This document shows, one piece after another, positions 17,527 through 25,313 of a DNA stretch of 29,832 nucleotides; within the stretch, counting starts at the first letter, position 1, and the number at the start of each line of letters is the position of its first letter. A program made the translations under genes and the position numbers. This DNA is from Microbacterium terregens (GTDB taxonomy: Bacteria > Pseudomonadota > Alphaproteobacteria > Sphingomonadales > Sphingomonadaceae): assembly GCF_027922045.1 (NCBI RefSeq), contig NZ_BSEX01000001.1:303024-332855 (forward strand). Reading direction: 5' to 3'. The notes beneath the pieces are model-generated. The model saw only the letters and a list, made by a program, of their open reading frames with translations, was not told the DNA's origin and ran no database searches.

Positions 17527-17834
17527 CCCCCGCCCGCCCCAACCAGCCGCTGGTCCTCGCGCTGCTCACCTATGTGAAGCCGATCGAGGAGATCGACGCG
17601 CTGCGCCCGCGCCACCTGGAGTGGATCAGCGCGCGCATCGACGCGGGCGAGGTGCTGCTCGCCGGCCGCCGTGCCTCGGCGACGGGCGGCGTGATGCTGT
17701 ACCGCGGTGAGGCCGAGGCCGTGGAGGCGATCGCCCGCACCGATCCGTACCTCATCGAGGGCGCGGCCACGCTCGAACTCGTCGGCTTCACCGCCGCCAT
17801 CGCCAGCGCCGAGGTCGGCGCTCTGCTCGCATGA
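17523..17834 (+). CDS. YciI-like protein embedded in the his operon
   Basis: The 103-residue product looks like the YciI family, small proteins with a dimeric alpha+beta barrel (ferredoxin-like) fold and no settled reaction. YciI features are a first strand [11 protein letters not shown], then [24 protein letters not shown] with the conserved histidine, and an EAIARTDPY block with the conserved aspartate. It starts at a GTG that overlaps the hisB stop and ends in TGA overlapping the hisH ATG, so it is translated as part of the his operon. A role in histidine synthesis, its control, or removal of a reactive intermediate is possible but rests on position only. Confidence 0.82.
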   Translation: MTPARPNQPLVLALLTYVKPIEEIDALRPRHLEWISARIDAGEVLLAGRRASATGGVMLYRGEAEAVEAIARTDPYLIEGAATLELVGFTAAIASAEVGALLA

Positions 17835-18433
17835 CCCTCGCGCTGATCGATTATGGCGCGGGTAACCTCCACTCGGTCGCCAACGCGCTCAAAGCCGCCG
17901 GCGTCGCCGACATGGCGATCACCGCCGATGCGGAGGTGGTGCGCCGCGCCGACCGCATCGTCCTGCCCGGCGTCGGCGCCTTTCGCGCCTGCATCGACGG
18001 GCTCGCCGCCGTGCCCGGCATGATTGAGGCAATGGAGGAGCGCGCGCTGCACGGCGGTGTGCCGTTCCTGGGCGTGTGCGTCGGCATGCAGCTGATGGCG
18101 ACCGAGGGCGAGGAGTTCGGCACCCACGCCGGCCTCGGCTGGCTGCCCGGGACCGTGCGCAAGCTGGAGGCAAGCCGGCAAGCGCGCGTGCCGCACATGG
18201 GCTGGAACGACGTGGTCCCCTTGGGCGACCACCCGATCGTCCAGCCGGGCGAGGCCTATTTCCTGCACAGCTATGCCTTTGAAGGCGACGGCGTCGTCGC
18301 CACCACCACCCACGGGCAGCCGGTGACCGCGGCGATCGGCCGCGACAATCTGCTCGGCGTCCAGTTCCACCCCGAAAAGAGCCAGCGCTACGGCATCGCG
18401 CTGCTGGAGAGATTCCTCGCATGGCAACCGTGA
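17831..18433 (+). CDS. hisH: Imidazole glycerol phosphate synthase, glutaminase subunit
   Basis: HisH hydrolyses glutamine and channels ammonia to HisF to make imidazole glycerol phosphate and AICAR. The product has 200 residues, the usual length. The class I glutaminase triad is visible: C83 in GVCVGMQLM, and H180 with E182 in VQFHPEKS. The N-terminal DYGAGNLHSV is diagnostic of HisH. The ATG overlaps the stop of the YciI-like gene, and the 3' end overlaps the start of hisA. Its partner hisF is two genes downstream. Confidence 0.98.
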   Translation: MTLALIDYGAGNLHSVANALKAAGVADMAITADAEVVRRADRIVLPGVGAFRACIDGLAAVPGMIEAMEERALHGGVPFLGVCVGMQLMATEGEEFGTHAGLGWLPGTVRKLEASRQARVPHMGWNDVVPLGDHPIVQPGEAYFLHSYAFEGDGVVATTTHGQPVTAAIGRDNLLGVQFHPEKSQRYGIALLERFLAWQP

Positions 18434-19158
18434 CCGACCGGCTGATCGTCTTCCCCGCGATCGATCTCAAGCGCGGCCAGGTCGTCCGGCTGGCCGAAGG
18501 CGACATGGACCGCGCCACCATCTACGGCGACGATCCCGCCGCCCAGGCCCGCGCCTTTGCCGAGGCCGGCGCCGACCATCTCCATGTCGTCGACCTCGAC
18601 GGCGCCTTTGCCGGGGACTCGGTCAACGGCGAGGCGGTCGCGAGCGCGGTCCGCGCCTTCCCCGGCCGCGTGCAGCTGGGCGGCGGCATCCGCACCCGCG
18701 CCGCGATCGATAGTTGGCTCGAACTCGGCGTCGCCCGCGTGGTGATCGGCACGGCCGCGCTCGAGAACCCGGATCTGGTCCGCGACGCCGCCCGCGCGCT
18801 GCCCGGCCGCATTGTCGTGGCAGTGGATGCGCGGGACGGACTCGTCGCGACCCGCGGCTGGGCCGACGTGTCCACCGTCACCGTCGCCGACCTCGCCCGC
18901 CGGTTCGAGGATGCAGGCGTCGCCGCCCTGCTCTTTACCGATGTCGGCCGCGACGGCCTGCTCAAGGGCTGCAACGTCGCCGCCACCGCCGCGCTCGCGG
19001 CCGAGGCCGGCATCCCGGTGATCGCCAGCGGCGGCGTCGCGGGCATCGACGACATTCACCAGCTGCGCGGCAAGCCCGGCATCGAGGGCGTGATCACCGG
19101 CCGCGCGCTCTACGACGGCCGCCTCGACCTCGCCGAGGCGCTGCGGGTCGCCGCATGA
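18421..19158 (+). CDS. hisA: ProFAR isomerase (HisA)
   Basis: It performs the Amadori isomerisation of ProFAR to PRFAR, the fourth enzyme of histidine synthesis. The 245-residue product is a half-repeat (beta/alpha)8 barrel with catalytic aspartates D15 in FPAIDLKRG and D136 in VAVDARDG. Phosphate-binding glycines lie in LGGGIRT and ASGGVAG. The ATG at 18421 overlaps hisH by 13 bases, with GGAG 11 bases upstream. A GTG at 18430 would give the four-base overlap seen elsewhere in this operon and is a fair alternative. The stop overlaps the hisF ATG. Confidence 0.97.
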   Translation: MATVTDRLIVFPAIDLKRGQVVRLAEGDMDRATIYGDDPAAQARAFAEAGADHLHVVDLDGAFAGDSVNGEAVASAVRAFPGRVQLGGGIRTRAAIDSWLELGVARVVIGTAALENPDLVRDAARALPGRIVVAVDARDGLVATRGWADVSTVTVADLARRFEDAGVAALLFTDVGRDGLLKGCNVAATAALAAEAGIPVIASGGVAGIDDIHQLRGKPGIEGVITGRALYDGRLDLAEALRVAA

Positions 19159-19922
19159 CCGTCCGCGTCCGTATCATCCCCTGCCTGGACGTCCACGCCG
19201 GGCGCGTGGTCAAGGGCGTCAACTTCGTCGACCTGCGCGACGCCGGCGACCCGGTCGAGCAGGCACGCGCCTATGACCTCGCCGGCGCCGACGAGCTGTG
19301 CTTCCTCGACATCGGGGCGAGCCACGAGGGCCGCGACACCATCGTCGACGTGGTCCGCCGCACCGCCGAGGTCTGCTTCATGCCGCTCACGGTCGGCGGC
19401 GGCGTCCGCTCCGCCGGCGACGCCCGCGCGCTGTTGCTGGCGGGCGCGGACAAGGTCGCGGTCAATTCCGCCGCCGTCGCCCGGCCGGAAGTGGTGGCCG
19501 AGATCGCCGATCGCTTCGGCAGCCAATGCGTCACCGCCTCGATCGACGCGCGTCAGGTCGAGCCCGGCCGCTGGGAAGTCTTCACCCACGGCGGCCGCCG
19601 CGCGACCGGCATCGACGCGCTGGAGCATGCCGCCCGCCTGGCCGGCTTCGGCGCGGGCGAGCTGCTCGTGACCTCGATGGACCGCGACGGCACCCGCGAC
19701 GGCTACGACCTCGCCCTCACCCGCGCGATCGCGGACGCGAGCGACGTGCCGGTGGTGGCGTCCGGCGGCGTCGGCAAGCTGGACGACCTGGTGGCCGGCG
19801 TGGTCGAGGGTCACGCCAGCGCCGTGCTCGCCGCCTCGATCTTCCACTTCGGCGAAGCCAGCATCGCCGACGCGCGCGCCGCGCTTGCCGCTGCCGGCGT
19901 TGCCGTGCGCGGGACGCACTAG
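19155..19922 (+). CDS. hisF: Imidazole glycerol phosphate synthase, cyclase subunit
   Basis: HisF uses ammonia from HisH to convert PRFAR into imidazole glycerol phosphate and AICAR. The 255-residue (beta/alpha)8 barrel has the catalytic aspartates D12 in [10 protein letters not shown] and D131 in ASIDARQV. Phosphate loops are TVGGGVRS and VASGGVG. The conserved MPLTVGGG and [11 protein letters not shown] blocks confirm HisF rather than HisA. The ATG overlaps the hisA stop. After hisF the tight packing ends: 468 bases separate it from hisE. Confidence 0.98.
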   Translation: MTVRVRIIPCLDVHAGRVVKGVNFVDLRDAGDPVEQARAYDLAGADELCFLDIGASHEGRDTIVDVVRRTAEVCFMPLTVGGGVRSAGDARALLLAGADKVAVNSAAVARPEVVAEIADRFGSQCVTASIDARQVEPGRWEVFTHGGRRATGIDALEHAARLAGFGAGELLVTSMDRDGTRDGYDLALTRAIADASDVPVVASGGVGKLDDLVAGVVEGHASAVLAASIFHFGEASIADARAALAAAGVAVRGTH

Positions 19923-19984
19923 TCCCGCTTCGAGCGCGCATACCCCGATGCGGCCGCCCGCGAGTCCCGCAACGTGCCCCACTT

Positions 19985-20076
19985 CCGTATCCCCGCGCAG
20001 GCGGGGATCCAGGGTCCAGCAGAGCAACGGCTGTCAGCGCGCGGTACCCTGGGCTCCTGCCTGCGCAGGAGCACGG
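19985..20076 (+). repeat. Palindromic intergenic repeat, copy B (full form)
   Basis: The element has two hairpins: CCCCGC-GCAG-GCGGGG at 19991-20006 and CTCCTGC-CTGC-GCAGGAG at 20054-20071. Inside these, CCAGGGT (20009-20015) pairs with ACCCTGG (20046-20052) around a core with GCAGAGCAACGGC. It can fold into a long branched structure. Copies are at 11501-11566 and, inverted, at 25748-25840. A further half-element, GCGAAGGCCGGGATACGGG, follows near 20110-20128. It interrupts the his cluster between hisF and hisE. Confidence 0.85.
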
Positions 20077-20179
20077 CAGATGTGCCGCGAACGGTACATC
20101 GCACCCCAGCGAAGGCCGGGATACGGGAAGGAGGCCGGAAGCACTTCAGCTCCGCCCTGCTCTACTTTACACAACGCCC

Positions 20180-20359
20180 ATGCGCTTCGCCCCGCTCCTC
20201 CTCCTCATGCCCCTGCCCGCCCTTGCCGCCCACACGGGCGTCGCAGCAGAGCGCACCGGCTTCGCCCCCTCCGACGTGGCGCTGTTCCTCGTCGCCGCCG
20301 CCGGCCTCTGGATCGCGCGCCGCGCCCTGCGCGCGCGTCGCAGGCCGCCGCGGGATTGA
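20180..20359 (+). CDS. Possible small exported membrane peptide (59 residues)
   Basis: The ORF reads MRFAPLLLLMPLPALAAH, a convincing signal-peptide-like start. A short polar stretch follows, then a hydrophobic helix (SDVALFLVAAAGLWIARRAL) ending in a run of arginines. That layout, signal peptide plus C-terminal membrane helix with basic stop-transfer, fits a tiny anchored protein and is weakly reminiscent of C-terminal sorting tails, but no PEP or LPXTG-type motif is seen. There is no strong ribosome site. It lies between hisF and hisE, 31 bases before hisE. It could be real or chance. Confidence 0.45.
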   Translation: MRFAPLLLLMPLPALAAHTGVAAERTGFAPSDVALFLVAAAGLWIARRALRARRRPPRD

Positions 20360-20390
20360 CTTGGGCGCGGCGCACGGGAAAGCGGGCGCG

Positions 20391-20714
20391 ATGGCAGACA
20401 CCGACCCGCTCGACCAGCTCCAGGCCGTGATCCGCACCCGTCTGGGCGGCGATCCTGCGACCTCCTATGTCGCCAAGCTCCACAGCCGCGGCCGCGCCAA
20501 GATCGCCCAGAAGGTCGGCGAGGAAGCGGTGGAGACCGTGATCGCCGCGATTGCCGATGATCGCCAAGGGCTGGTGTCCGAGTCCGCCGATCTCCTCTTC
20601 CACCTGCTGGTGCTGCTCGCCGACGCCGGCCTGTCGCTCGACGACGTGCGCGCCGAACTCCACCGGCGCGAGGGCTTGTCGGGCATTGCCGAAAAGGCCG
20701 CCCGCCCCCGCTGA
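20391..20714 (+). CDS. hisE: Phosphoribosyl-ATP pyrophosphatase
   Basis: HisE hydrolyses PR-ATP to PR-AMP, the second step of histidine synthesis. The 107-residue product is an all-helical MazG-like enzyme. Diagnostic blocks are SYVAKLHSRGRAKIAQKVGEEAVE, with the metal-binding glutamates, and ESADLLFHLLVLLADAGLSLDDV. HisI (the cyclohydrolase) is not fused to it and is not in this window. It is 468 bases after hisF, so it may be read from the his promoter through the repeat or from its own. A HIT hydrolase gene follows 17 bases later. Confidence 0.97.
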   Translation: MADTDPLDQLQAVIRTRLGGDPATSYVAKLHSRGRAKIAQKVGEEAVETVIAAIADDRQGLVSESADLLFHLLVLLADAGLSLDDVRAELHRREGLSGIAEKAARPR

Positions 20715-20731
20715 CGCGCAAAGGACCTTCC

Positions 20732-21109
20732 ATGCCGATGGACGCCACGCTTCCCTACGACGACAGCAACATCTTCGCGCGGATCCTGCGCGGCGAGATC
20801 CCGGCCAAGCGGGTCTATGAGGACGATTTCGCCCTCGCCTTTCGAGACATATCCCCGCAGGCGCCGACCCATGTGCTGGTGATCCCCAAGGGCGCCTATG
20901 TCTCGTGGGACGATTTCAGCGCCCGTGCGCCCGATGCCGAGATCGCCGGCTTCGTCCGCGCGGTCGGCCATGTCGCGCGCGAGCATGGGCTGGTGGCGCC
21001 GGGCTACCGCCTGCTCGCCAATGTCGGCGGTGATGCGGGGCAAGAAGTGCCGCACCTGCACGTCCATCTGTTCGGCGGCCAGCCGCTCGGGCCGATGCTG
21101 GCGCGCTGA
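20732..21109 (+). CDS. HIT-family nucleotide hydrolase (HINT-like)
   Basis: HIT proteins hydrolyse nucleoside phosphoramidates or related nucleotides in the cytoplasm. The 125-residue product has the HIT triad HLHVHLF at 108-114 (H108, H110, H112). The family start SNIFARILRGEIPAKRVYEDD and the strand HVLVIPKGAYVSW are also present. AAAGGA lies six bases before the ATG. The gene follows hisE by 17 bases, a common pairing in Proteobacteria, so it is probably the last gene of the his transcript. The physiological substrate is not known from sequence. Confidence 0.94.
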   Translation: MPMDATLPYDDSNIFARILRGEIPAKRVYEDDFALAFRDISPQAPTHVLVIPKGAYVSWDDFSARAPDAEIAGFVRAVGHVAREHGLVAPGYRLLANVGGDAGQEVPHLHVHLFGGQPLGPMLAR

Positions 21110-21214
21110 GCGAGGCACCGCGCCGCCGCAGGGATTCGCTTTGCGCGCGCTTGATTTAGCTTTACGCTCCACACTTTCGCGGCTGCGAAACGAACCGGTT
21201 CAGGGGAAAACCGC

Positions 21215-22768
21215 ATGATCTTCGGGCGCGTCAAACCACTCGACGCCATTCTAGCGACTGCCGAGAAAAAGTCGCTCCATCGCTCGCTCGGCGCGCTGCA
21301 GCTCACGCTGCTCGGCGTCGGCGCCATCATCGGCACGGGTATCTTCGTGCTCACCGCAGAGGCCGCGCAAAAGGCCGGCCCGGGCATGATGATCTCCTTC
21401 GTCATCGCAGGCGCCGTCTGTGCCGTTGCCGCACTCTGCTATTCCGAGCTCGCCTCGATGGTGCCGGTCTCCGGCTCCGCCTACACCTACACCTATGCGG
21501 TGATGGGCGAATTGCTCGCCTGGATGGTCGGCTGGGCGCTGATCCTCGAATATGCGGTGGCGGCTTCGGCCGTGTCGGTCGGCTGGTCCGGCTATTTCGT
21601 CGGCCAGCTGGGGGGCTGGTTCGGCATCACCCTGCCGCAAGAGATCATCGCCGGCCCCTATGCCGGCGGCATCATCAACCTGCCCGCGGTCGTGATCGCG
21701 CTGCTGATCACCGCCCTCTTGGTCGTCGGCACCAGCGAAAGCGCCAAGGTCAATGCGGTGCTGGTCGCGATCAAGGTGACGGCGCTCACCGCCTTCATCA
21801 TCCTCTCGCTTCCTGTCATGCAGATGGAGAACTTCGAGCCGTTCATGCCGCAGGGCTGGGGCGATGGCTCGGGCGCAGGCGTGATCGGCGCCGCCGCCTC
21901 GATCTTCTTCGCCTATGTGGGCTTCGACGCGGTTTCCACCGCGGCCGAGGAGACCAAGAACCCGCAGCGCAACGTGCCGATCGGCCTGATCGGAAGCCTG
22001 GCCATCTGCACCGTCTTCTACATGCTGGTGGCCGCCGGCGCGATCGGCTCGCCGATCGGTTCGCAGCCCGTGACCGCCGCCGACGGCAGCTGGCTGGCGC
22101 CCGGCTCGACCGAGCTCGCCGCCCGCTGCGCCGCGATCAGCGCCGCCGCGGCCGAGCCGCTGTCCTGCTCCAAGGAAGCCCTCGCCCACGTCCTGCGCCA
22201 GATCGGCTACCTCAACGTCGGCAACCTGATCGGTCTCGCCGCCTTCCTGGCGCTGCCGTCGGTGATCCTGGTCATGATCTATGGCCAGACGCGCATGTTC
22301 TTCGTGATGGCGCGCGACGGCCTCCTTCCGGAGAAGCTGTCGACCATCCACCCGAAGTGGAAGACGCCGCACGTCATCACCATCATCACCGGCCTGGGCG
22401 TCACCTTTGCGGCGGCGTTCCTGCCGGTCGGCAAGCTCGCCGACATCGCCAATGCCGGCACGCTGTTCGCCTTCTTCATGGTGGCGATCGCGGTGATGCG
22501 CCTGCGCAAGACCGAGCCGACCCGCCGCCGCCCGTTCCGGGCTCCGCTGCTCTTCGTGGTGGCGCCGCTCACCATGATCGGCTGCGTGGTGCTCTACTGG
22601 TTCCTGCCGCCGGACGCGAAGCTGGTGCTGCCGGGCTGGGGTGCGATCGGCCTGGTGCTCTACTTCGCCTATGGCTTCCGCAAGAGCCACCTGGGCCGCG
22701 GGCTCGTCGATGTGCCCGAGCACACCGCCTATGAGGAGGTCGATCCTCCCGTCCCCGGCACCCGCTGA
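21215..22768 (+). CDS. APC-family amino-acid permease (cationic amino acid transporter-like)
   Basis: This is an inner-membrane amino-acid transporter of the APC superfamily. The 517-residue product has about 12 membrane segments. The substrate-binding first helix shows LLGVGAIIGTGIFVLT, and the block CYSELASMVPVSGSAYTYTYAVMGE follows. Helix 6 has FFAYVGFDAVSTAAEETKNPQRN, typical of the CAT/YhdG-like branch. A long loop between helices 7 and 8 carries two cysteines (AARCAA and LSCSKEA), possibly a periplasmic disulfide. The ATG at 21215 has only a weak ribosome site (CAGGGGAAAACCGC before it). It has its own terminator, so it is probably a single-gene unit. The substrate cannot be fixed. Confidence 0.92.
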   Translation: MIFGRVKPLDAILATAEKKSLHRSLGALQLTLLGVGAIIGTGIFVLTAEAAQKAGPGMMISFVIAGAVCAVAALCYSELASMVPVSGSAYTYTYAVMGELLAWMVGWALILEYAVAASAVSVGWSGYFVGQLGGWFGITLPQEIIAGPYAGGIINLPAVVIALLITALLVVGTSESAKVNAVLVAIKVTALTAFIILSLPVMQMENFEPFMPQGWGDGSGAGVIGAAASIFFAYVGFDAVSTAAEETKNPQRNVPIGLIGSLAICTVFYMLVAAGAIGSPIGSQPVTAADGSWLAPGSTELAARCAAISAAAAEPLSCSKEALAHVLRQIGYLNVGNLIGLAAFLALPSVILVMIYGQTRMFFVMARDGLLPEKLSTIHPKWKTPHVITIITGLGVTFAAAFLPVGKLADIANAGTLFAFFMVAIAVMRLRKTEPTRRRPFRAPLLFVVAPLTMIGCVVLYWFLPPDAKLVLPGWGAIGLVLYFAYGFRKSHLGRGLVDVPEHTAYEEVDPPVPGTR

Positions 22769-22781
22769 GGCCAGAAACAAG

Positions 22782-22818
22782 AAGGGCCGGAGGATCGCTC
22801 CTCCGGCCCTTTTCGTTT
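22782..22818 (+). terminator. Intrinsic terminator after the permease gene
   Basis: A perfect 12-pair stem (22782-22793 with 22800-22811) closes a six-base loop and is followed by TTCGTTT. It starts 13 bases after the permease stop. Confidence 0.92.
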
Positions 22819-23014
22819 GTCCGGCATCCCTCATTCTGACAAACTCGGGGCCAAGTTTCGCTCCCCAACTCCGCAACCGACGCAATCGTTGCGCCGGCGC
22901 TGCGCCTAGAGATTGTTGATGCAGCGAGTGTCGCGGACTACGAACTAGGCCTCGCCGCGTATGGATTGCCGGCTAACATATTTGAGAGACCGGCTCGGTG
23001 AGCAGTTTACGTAA

Positions 23015-23368
23015 ATGAGGTTTCACAAGATGCTTCGAGGTGTGTCGCCTTCGGCCTTCGTGATCATCGCCCTACTAACAGCTGCATCGATCAGCATATT
23101 GATGCAGTATCTCTGCCCTGAGGCGATACCGATTTTCTTTATTGCAGCTGTATGTTTTGCGCACGTGCTTCGTGTTGACTTACGGCAAGGGCTTCCAGAG
23201 TTTCTATCAAGCAGTGCTTACAAAGATCTGGCACTATTCAGCTTGTTCACATTCGCATCCCTACACATTCATACGGCCGAGGTACTGTGGGGACTGAGCA
23301 AGGCCGCTGCCTTTTCCGCCCACTCGGCGGGTTACAAACTGGGCCATGCTATACACGGTTTGGCCTGA
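23015..23368 (+). CDS. Orphan small membrane protein in a low-G+C stretch
   Basis: The ORF encodes 117 residues and I recognise no family. Hydrophobic segments lie at about 15-33 (FVIIALLTAASISILMQYL), 38-54 (IPIFFIAAVCFAHVLRV) and, less strongly, 71-85 (LALFSLFTFASLHIH), so it is probably an integral membrane protein. Base composition is unlike the rest: 58 of 120 bases are G or C in 23041-23160, against about 70% in the his genes. No good ribosome site precedes the ATG at 23015 or the in-frame ATG at 23030. It stands alone between the permease terminator and the minus-strand kinase gene. It may be an acquired gene or a chance ORF in foreign DNA. Confidence 0.5.
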   Translation: MRFHKMLRGVSPSAFVIIALLTAASISILMQYLCPEAIPIFFIAAVCFAHVLRVDLRQGLPEFLSSSAYKDLALFSLFTFASLHIHTAEVLWGLSKAAAFSAHSAGYKLGHAIHGLA

Positions 23369-23447
23369 CTCAGTTGAAACCGGACCGGACTCGATGATGC
23401 GAGCCGGGCGCGGGAAGCCTGAGAAGGGAATGGATGAGGTAGGTAGG

Positions 23448-23471
23448 GCCCGCAGGAGTGCACCTGCGGGC
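23448..23471. repeat. Perfect hairpin downstream of the orphan ORF
   Basis: GCCCGCAGG (23448-23456) pairs exactly with CCTGCGGGC (23463-23471) around AGTGCA. No T run follows on either strand, so a plain intrinsic terminator is not supported. Confidence 0.6.
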
Positions 23472-23527
23472 TACAGCAGTGTACCGTAGTACGCCTTGAC
23501 TGCCATGTTAGGCGTGAGCCCCACCCC

Positions 23528-24526
23528 TCAGCCGAGCTTGTCGGCGATCAGCTTCTTGAGGTCGACGTTCGGGCGCGCACCGTAATGGGAGATGATCTCC
23601 GCCGCGCAGATCGCGCCCATGCGGAGCGAGTCCGTGACGCTGCGGCCCTGTGCCTGGCCATGGAGGAAGCCCGCGGCGAACAGGTCGCCCGCACCGGTCG
23701 TGTCGACCACCGCCGCAACCGGCTCGGCCGGCACCGCGACCCGCTCGCCGTCCACGATCGCGATCGCGCCGCGCTCGCTGCGCGTCACCACCAGCGTCGG
23801 CACCTGCGGCGCGACCTTGGCGACGGCATTCTCGAAGTCGTCGCCCTGCGCAAGCGCCAGCAGTTCGTTCTCGTTCGCGAACAGGATGTCGATCATGCCC
23901 TCGGCCAGCAGCGTGCGGAAATCGTCGCCGTGGCGCGAGATGCAGAACACGTCCGACAGGGTGAAGGCGACCTTGCGGCCGGCCCCACGCGCAACCTCGA
24001 TCGCCGCGCGCATCGCCTGGCGCGGCTCCTCCGGATCCCAAAGATAGCCCTCCAGGTACAGAATCGCCGCATCCGCGATCATCTGCCGGTCGAGCGCCGC
24101 CTCGGGCAGGAACTGCGAGGCGCCCAGGAAGGTGTTCATCGTGCGCTGGCCGTCCGGCGTCACGAAGATCAGGCAGCGCGCCGTGGTCGGATCGCCCGCC
24201 CGCGCCGCGGTGTCGAAGCGGATGCCGACCGCCTGCACGTCATGCGCGAACACCTTGCCGAGCTGGTCGTCGGCGACCTGGCCGATGAAGCCGCACTTGC
24301 CGCCCAGCGCCGCGATCCCCGCGACGGTGTTCGCCGCCGACCCGCCCGAAACCTCGCGGCCCGGCCCCATCTTGGCATAGAGCGCGTCGGCCTCGGCCGG
24401 CGAGAACACCAGCTGCATCGAGCCTTTGTTCATGCCTTCTGCTTCCAGGAACGAATCTTCGGCCTGGGCGAGAATGTCGACGATCGCGTTGCCGATCGCG
24501 ACAACGTCGTAGGTGGGTTCGGTCAA
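23528..24526 (-). CDS. PfkB-family kinase, adenosine-kinase-like
   Basis: This is a cytoplasmic ribokinase-fold kinase; the closest type is bacterial adenosine kinase, which phosphorylates adenosine to AMP. The 332-residue product has the N-terminal GNAIVDILA, the substrate loop GGSAANTVAGIAALGG, the first PfkB signature region, and the second signature DTTGAGDLFAAGFL at 275-288 with catalytic base D281. The N-terminus is best placed at a TTG at 24526. Homology begins exactly there, GGAG lies six bases upstream, and no ATG or GTG is nearby in frame; the next upstream ATG is tens of codons away in unrelated sequence. Length then matches the family. It is divergent from the EI24-like gene. Confidence 0.9.
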   Translation of the reverse strand: MTEPTYDVVAIGNAIVDILAQAEDSFLEAEGMNKGSMQLVFSPAEADALYAKMGPGREVSGGSAANTVAGIAALGGKCGFIGQVADDQLGKVFAHDVQAVGIRFDTAARAGDPTTARCLIFVTPDGQRTMNTFLGASQFLPEAALDRQMIADAAILYLEGYLWDPEEPRQAMRAAIEVARGAGRKVAFTLSDVFCISRHGDDFRTLLAEGMIDILFANENELLALAQGDDFENAVAKVAPQVPTLVVTRSERGAIAIVDGERVAVPAEPVAAVVDTTGAGDLFAAGFLHGQAQGRSVTDSLRMGAICAAEIISHYGARPNVDLKKLIADKLG

Positions 24527-24532
24527 GTGAGT

Positions 24533-24536
24533 CTCC
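24533..24536 (-). promoter_or_regulatory. Ribosome binding site deciding the TTG start of the kinase
   Basis: The minus strand reads GGAG, then six bases, then TTG at 24526. Its spacing is ideal and no other start codon fits the beginning of the PfkB domain. Confidence 0.7.
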
Positions 24537-24629
24537 AATGCGGGATCCGCAAACGCCCTCGCGGTAAAGAGCTGCGTGCGTGCGTGCAACCGCGTTGACG
24601 CCGGCGCACGCGCCCCCCATTCCCCCGCC

Positions 24630-25313
24630 ATGATCCGCGCCCTCCTCCTCTCCGTCGCCCAGCTCGGCGACCGGCGCATCCTGGCGGTGCTGGCGAAATC
24701 GCTCGCGGTGACGCTGCTGCTGTTCCTGGTCGTGGCGGCGCTGCTCGCGTTCGGCGCCCGCGCGCTGGTGCGGGACGGCCTCCACTGGGGAACTGGCGTC
24801 GGCGATCTCGCGGCCGCGGCGGCGGCGATCGCGACCATCGGTCTGGGCTGGCTGCTGTTCCGCGCCGTCGCCATCGCGGTGACCGGCATCTTCGCGGACG
24901 ACGTGGTCGCCGCGGTCGAGGCGCGCCACTATCCCGCCGCCCTCGCCAGCGCGCGGCCGGTGCCGTTCGCGCGCGGTGCCGCGATGGGGATCGGCTCGGC
25001 CGGCCGGGTGATCGGCGTCAACCTGCTGCTCGCGCCGCTCTACCTCCTGCTGCTGGCGACCGGCGTCGGCACGGCCGTCGCCTTCTTCCTGGTCAACGGG
25101 TGGCTGCTCGGCCGCGACCTCGGCGACATGGTCGCCGCACGGCACCTCCCCGCGCCGTCGATGCGCGCATGGCGGCGCACCACCGCCGGCGGACGCCTGC
25201 TGCTGGGGTTCGCCGGCACCGGGCTGCTCCTGATCCCGTTCGTCAACTTCGTCGCGCCGGTGCTCGGCGCGGCCATGGCGACCCATTGGTTCCACGAAAG
25301 GCGAGGCAAATGA
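24630..25313 (+). CDS. EI24-domain membrane protein (CysZ-like)
   Basis: The 227-residue product is an integral membrane protein of the EI24/CysZ group. CysZ in gamma-proteobacteria takes up sulfate, but most alphaproteobacterial members have no tested function. Hydrophobic segments lie at about 24-44, 60-90 and 130-160. A further pair near 190-220 includes FAGTGLLLIPFVNFVAPVLGAAMATHWFHE, a typical EI24 C-terminal block; FVNGWLLGRDL-like spacing (here FLVNGWLLGRDLGDMVAARH) is also diagnostic. Its TGA overlaps the ATG of the lipoprotein gene that follows. No cysteine-synthesis genes are nearby, so a sulfate role is not supported by context. Confidence 0.83.
   Translation: MIRALLLSVAQLGDRRILAVLAKSLAVTLLLFLVVAALLAFGARALVRDGLHWGTGVGDLAAAAAAIATIGLGWLLFRAVAIAVTGIFADDVVAAVEARHYPAALASARPVPFARGAAMGIGSAGRVIGVNLLLAPLYLLLLATGVGTAVAFFLVNGWLLGRDLGDMVAARHLPAPSMRAWRRTTAGGRLLLGFAGTGLLLIPFVNFVAPVLGAAMATHWFHERRGK

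Noticed and set aside
21251..22885. 544-codon minus-strand frame opposite the amino-acid permease
   Set aside because: It is a shadow frame with repetitive His/Arg/Gly/Asp composition. The plus strand carries a textbook APC permease.
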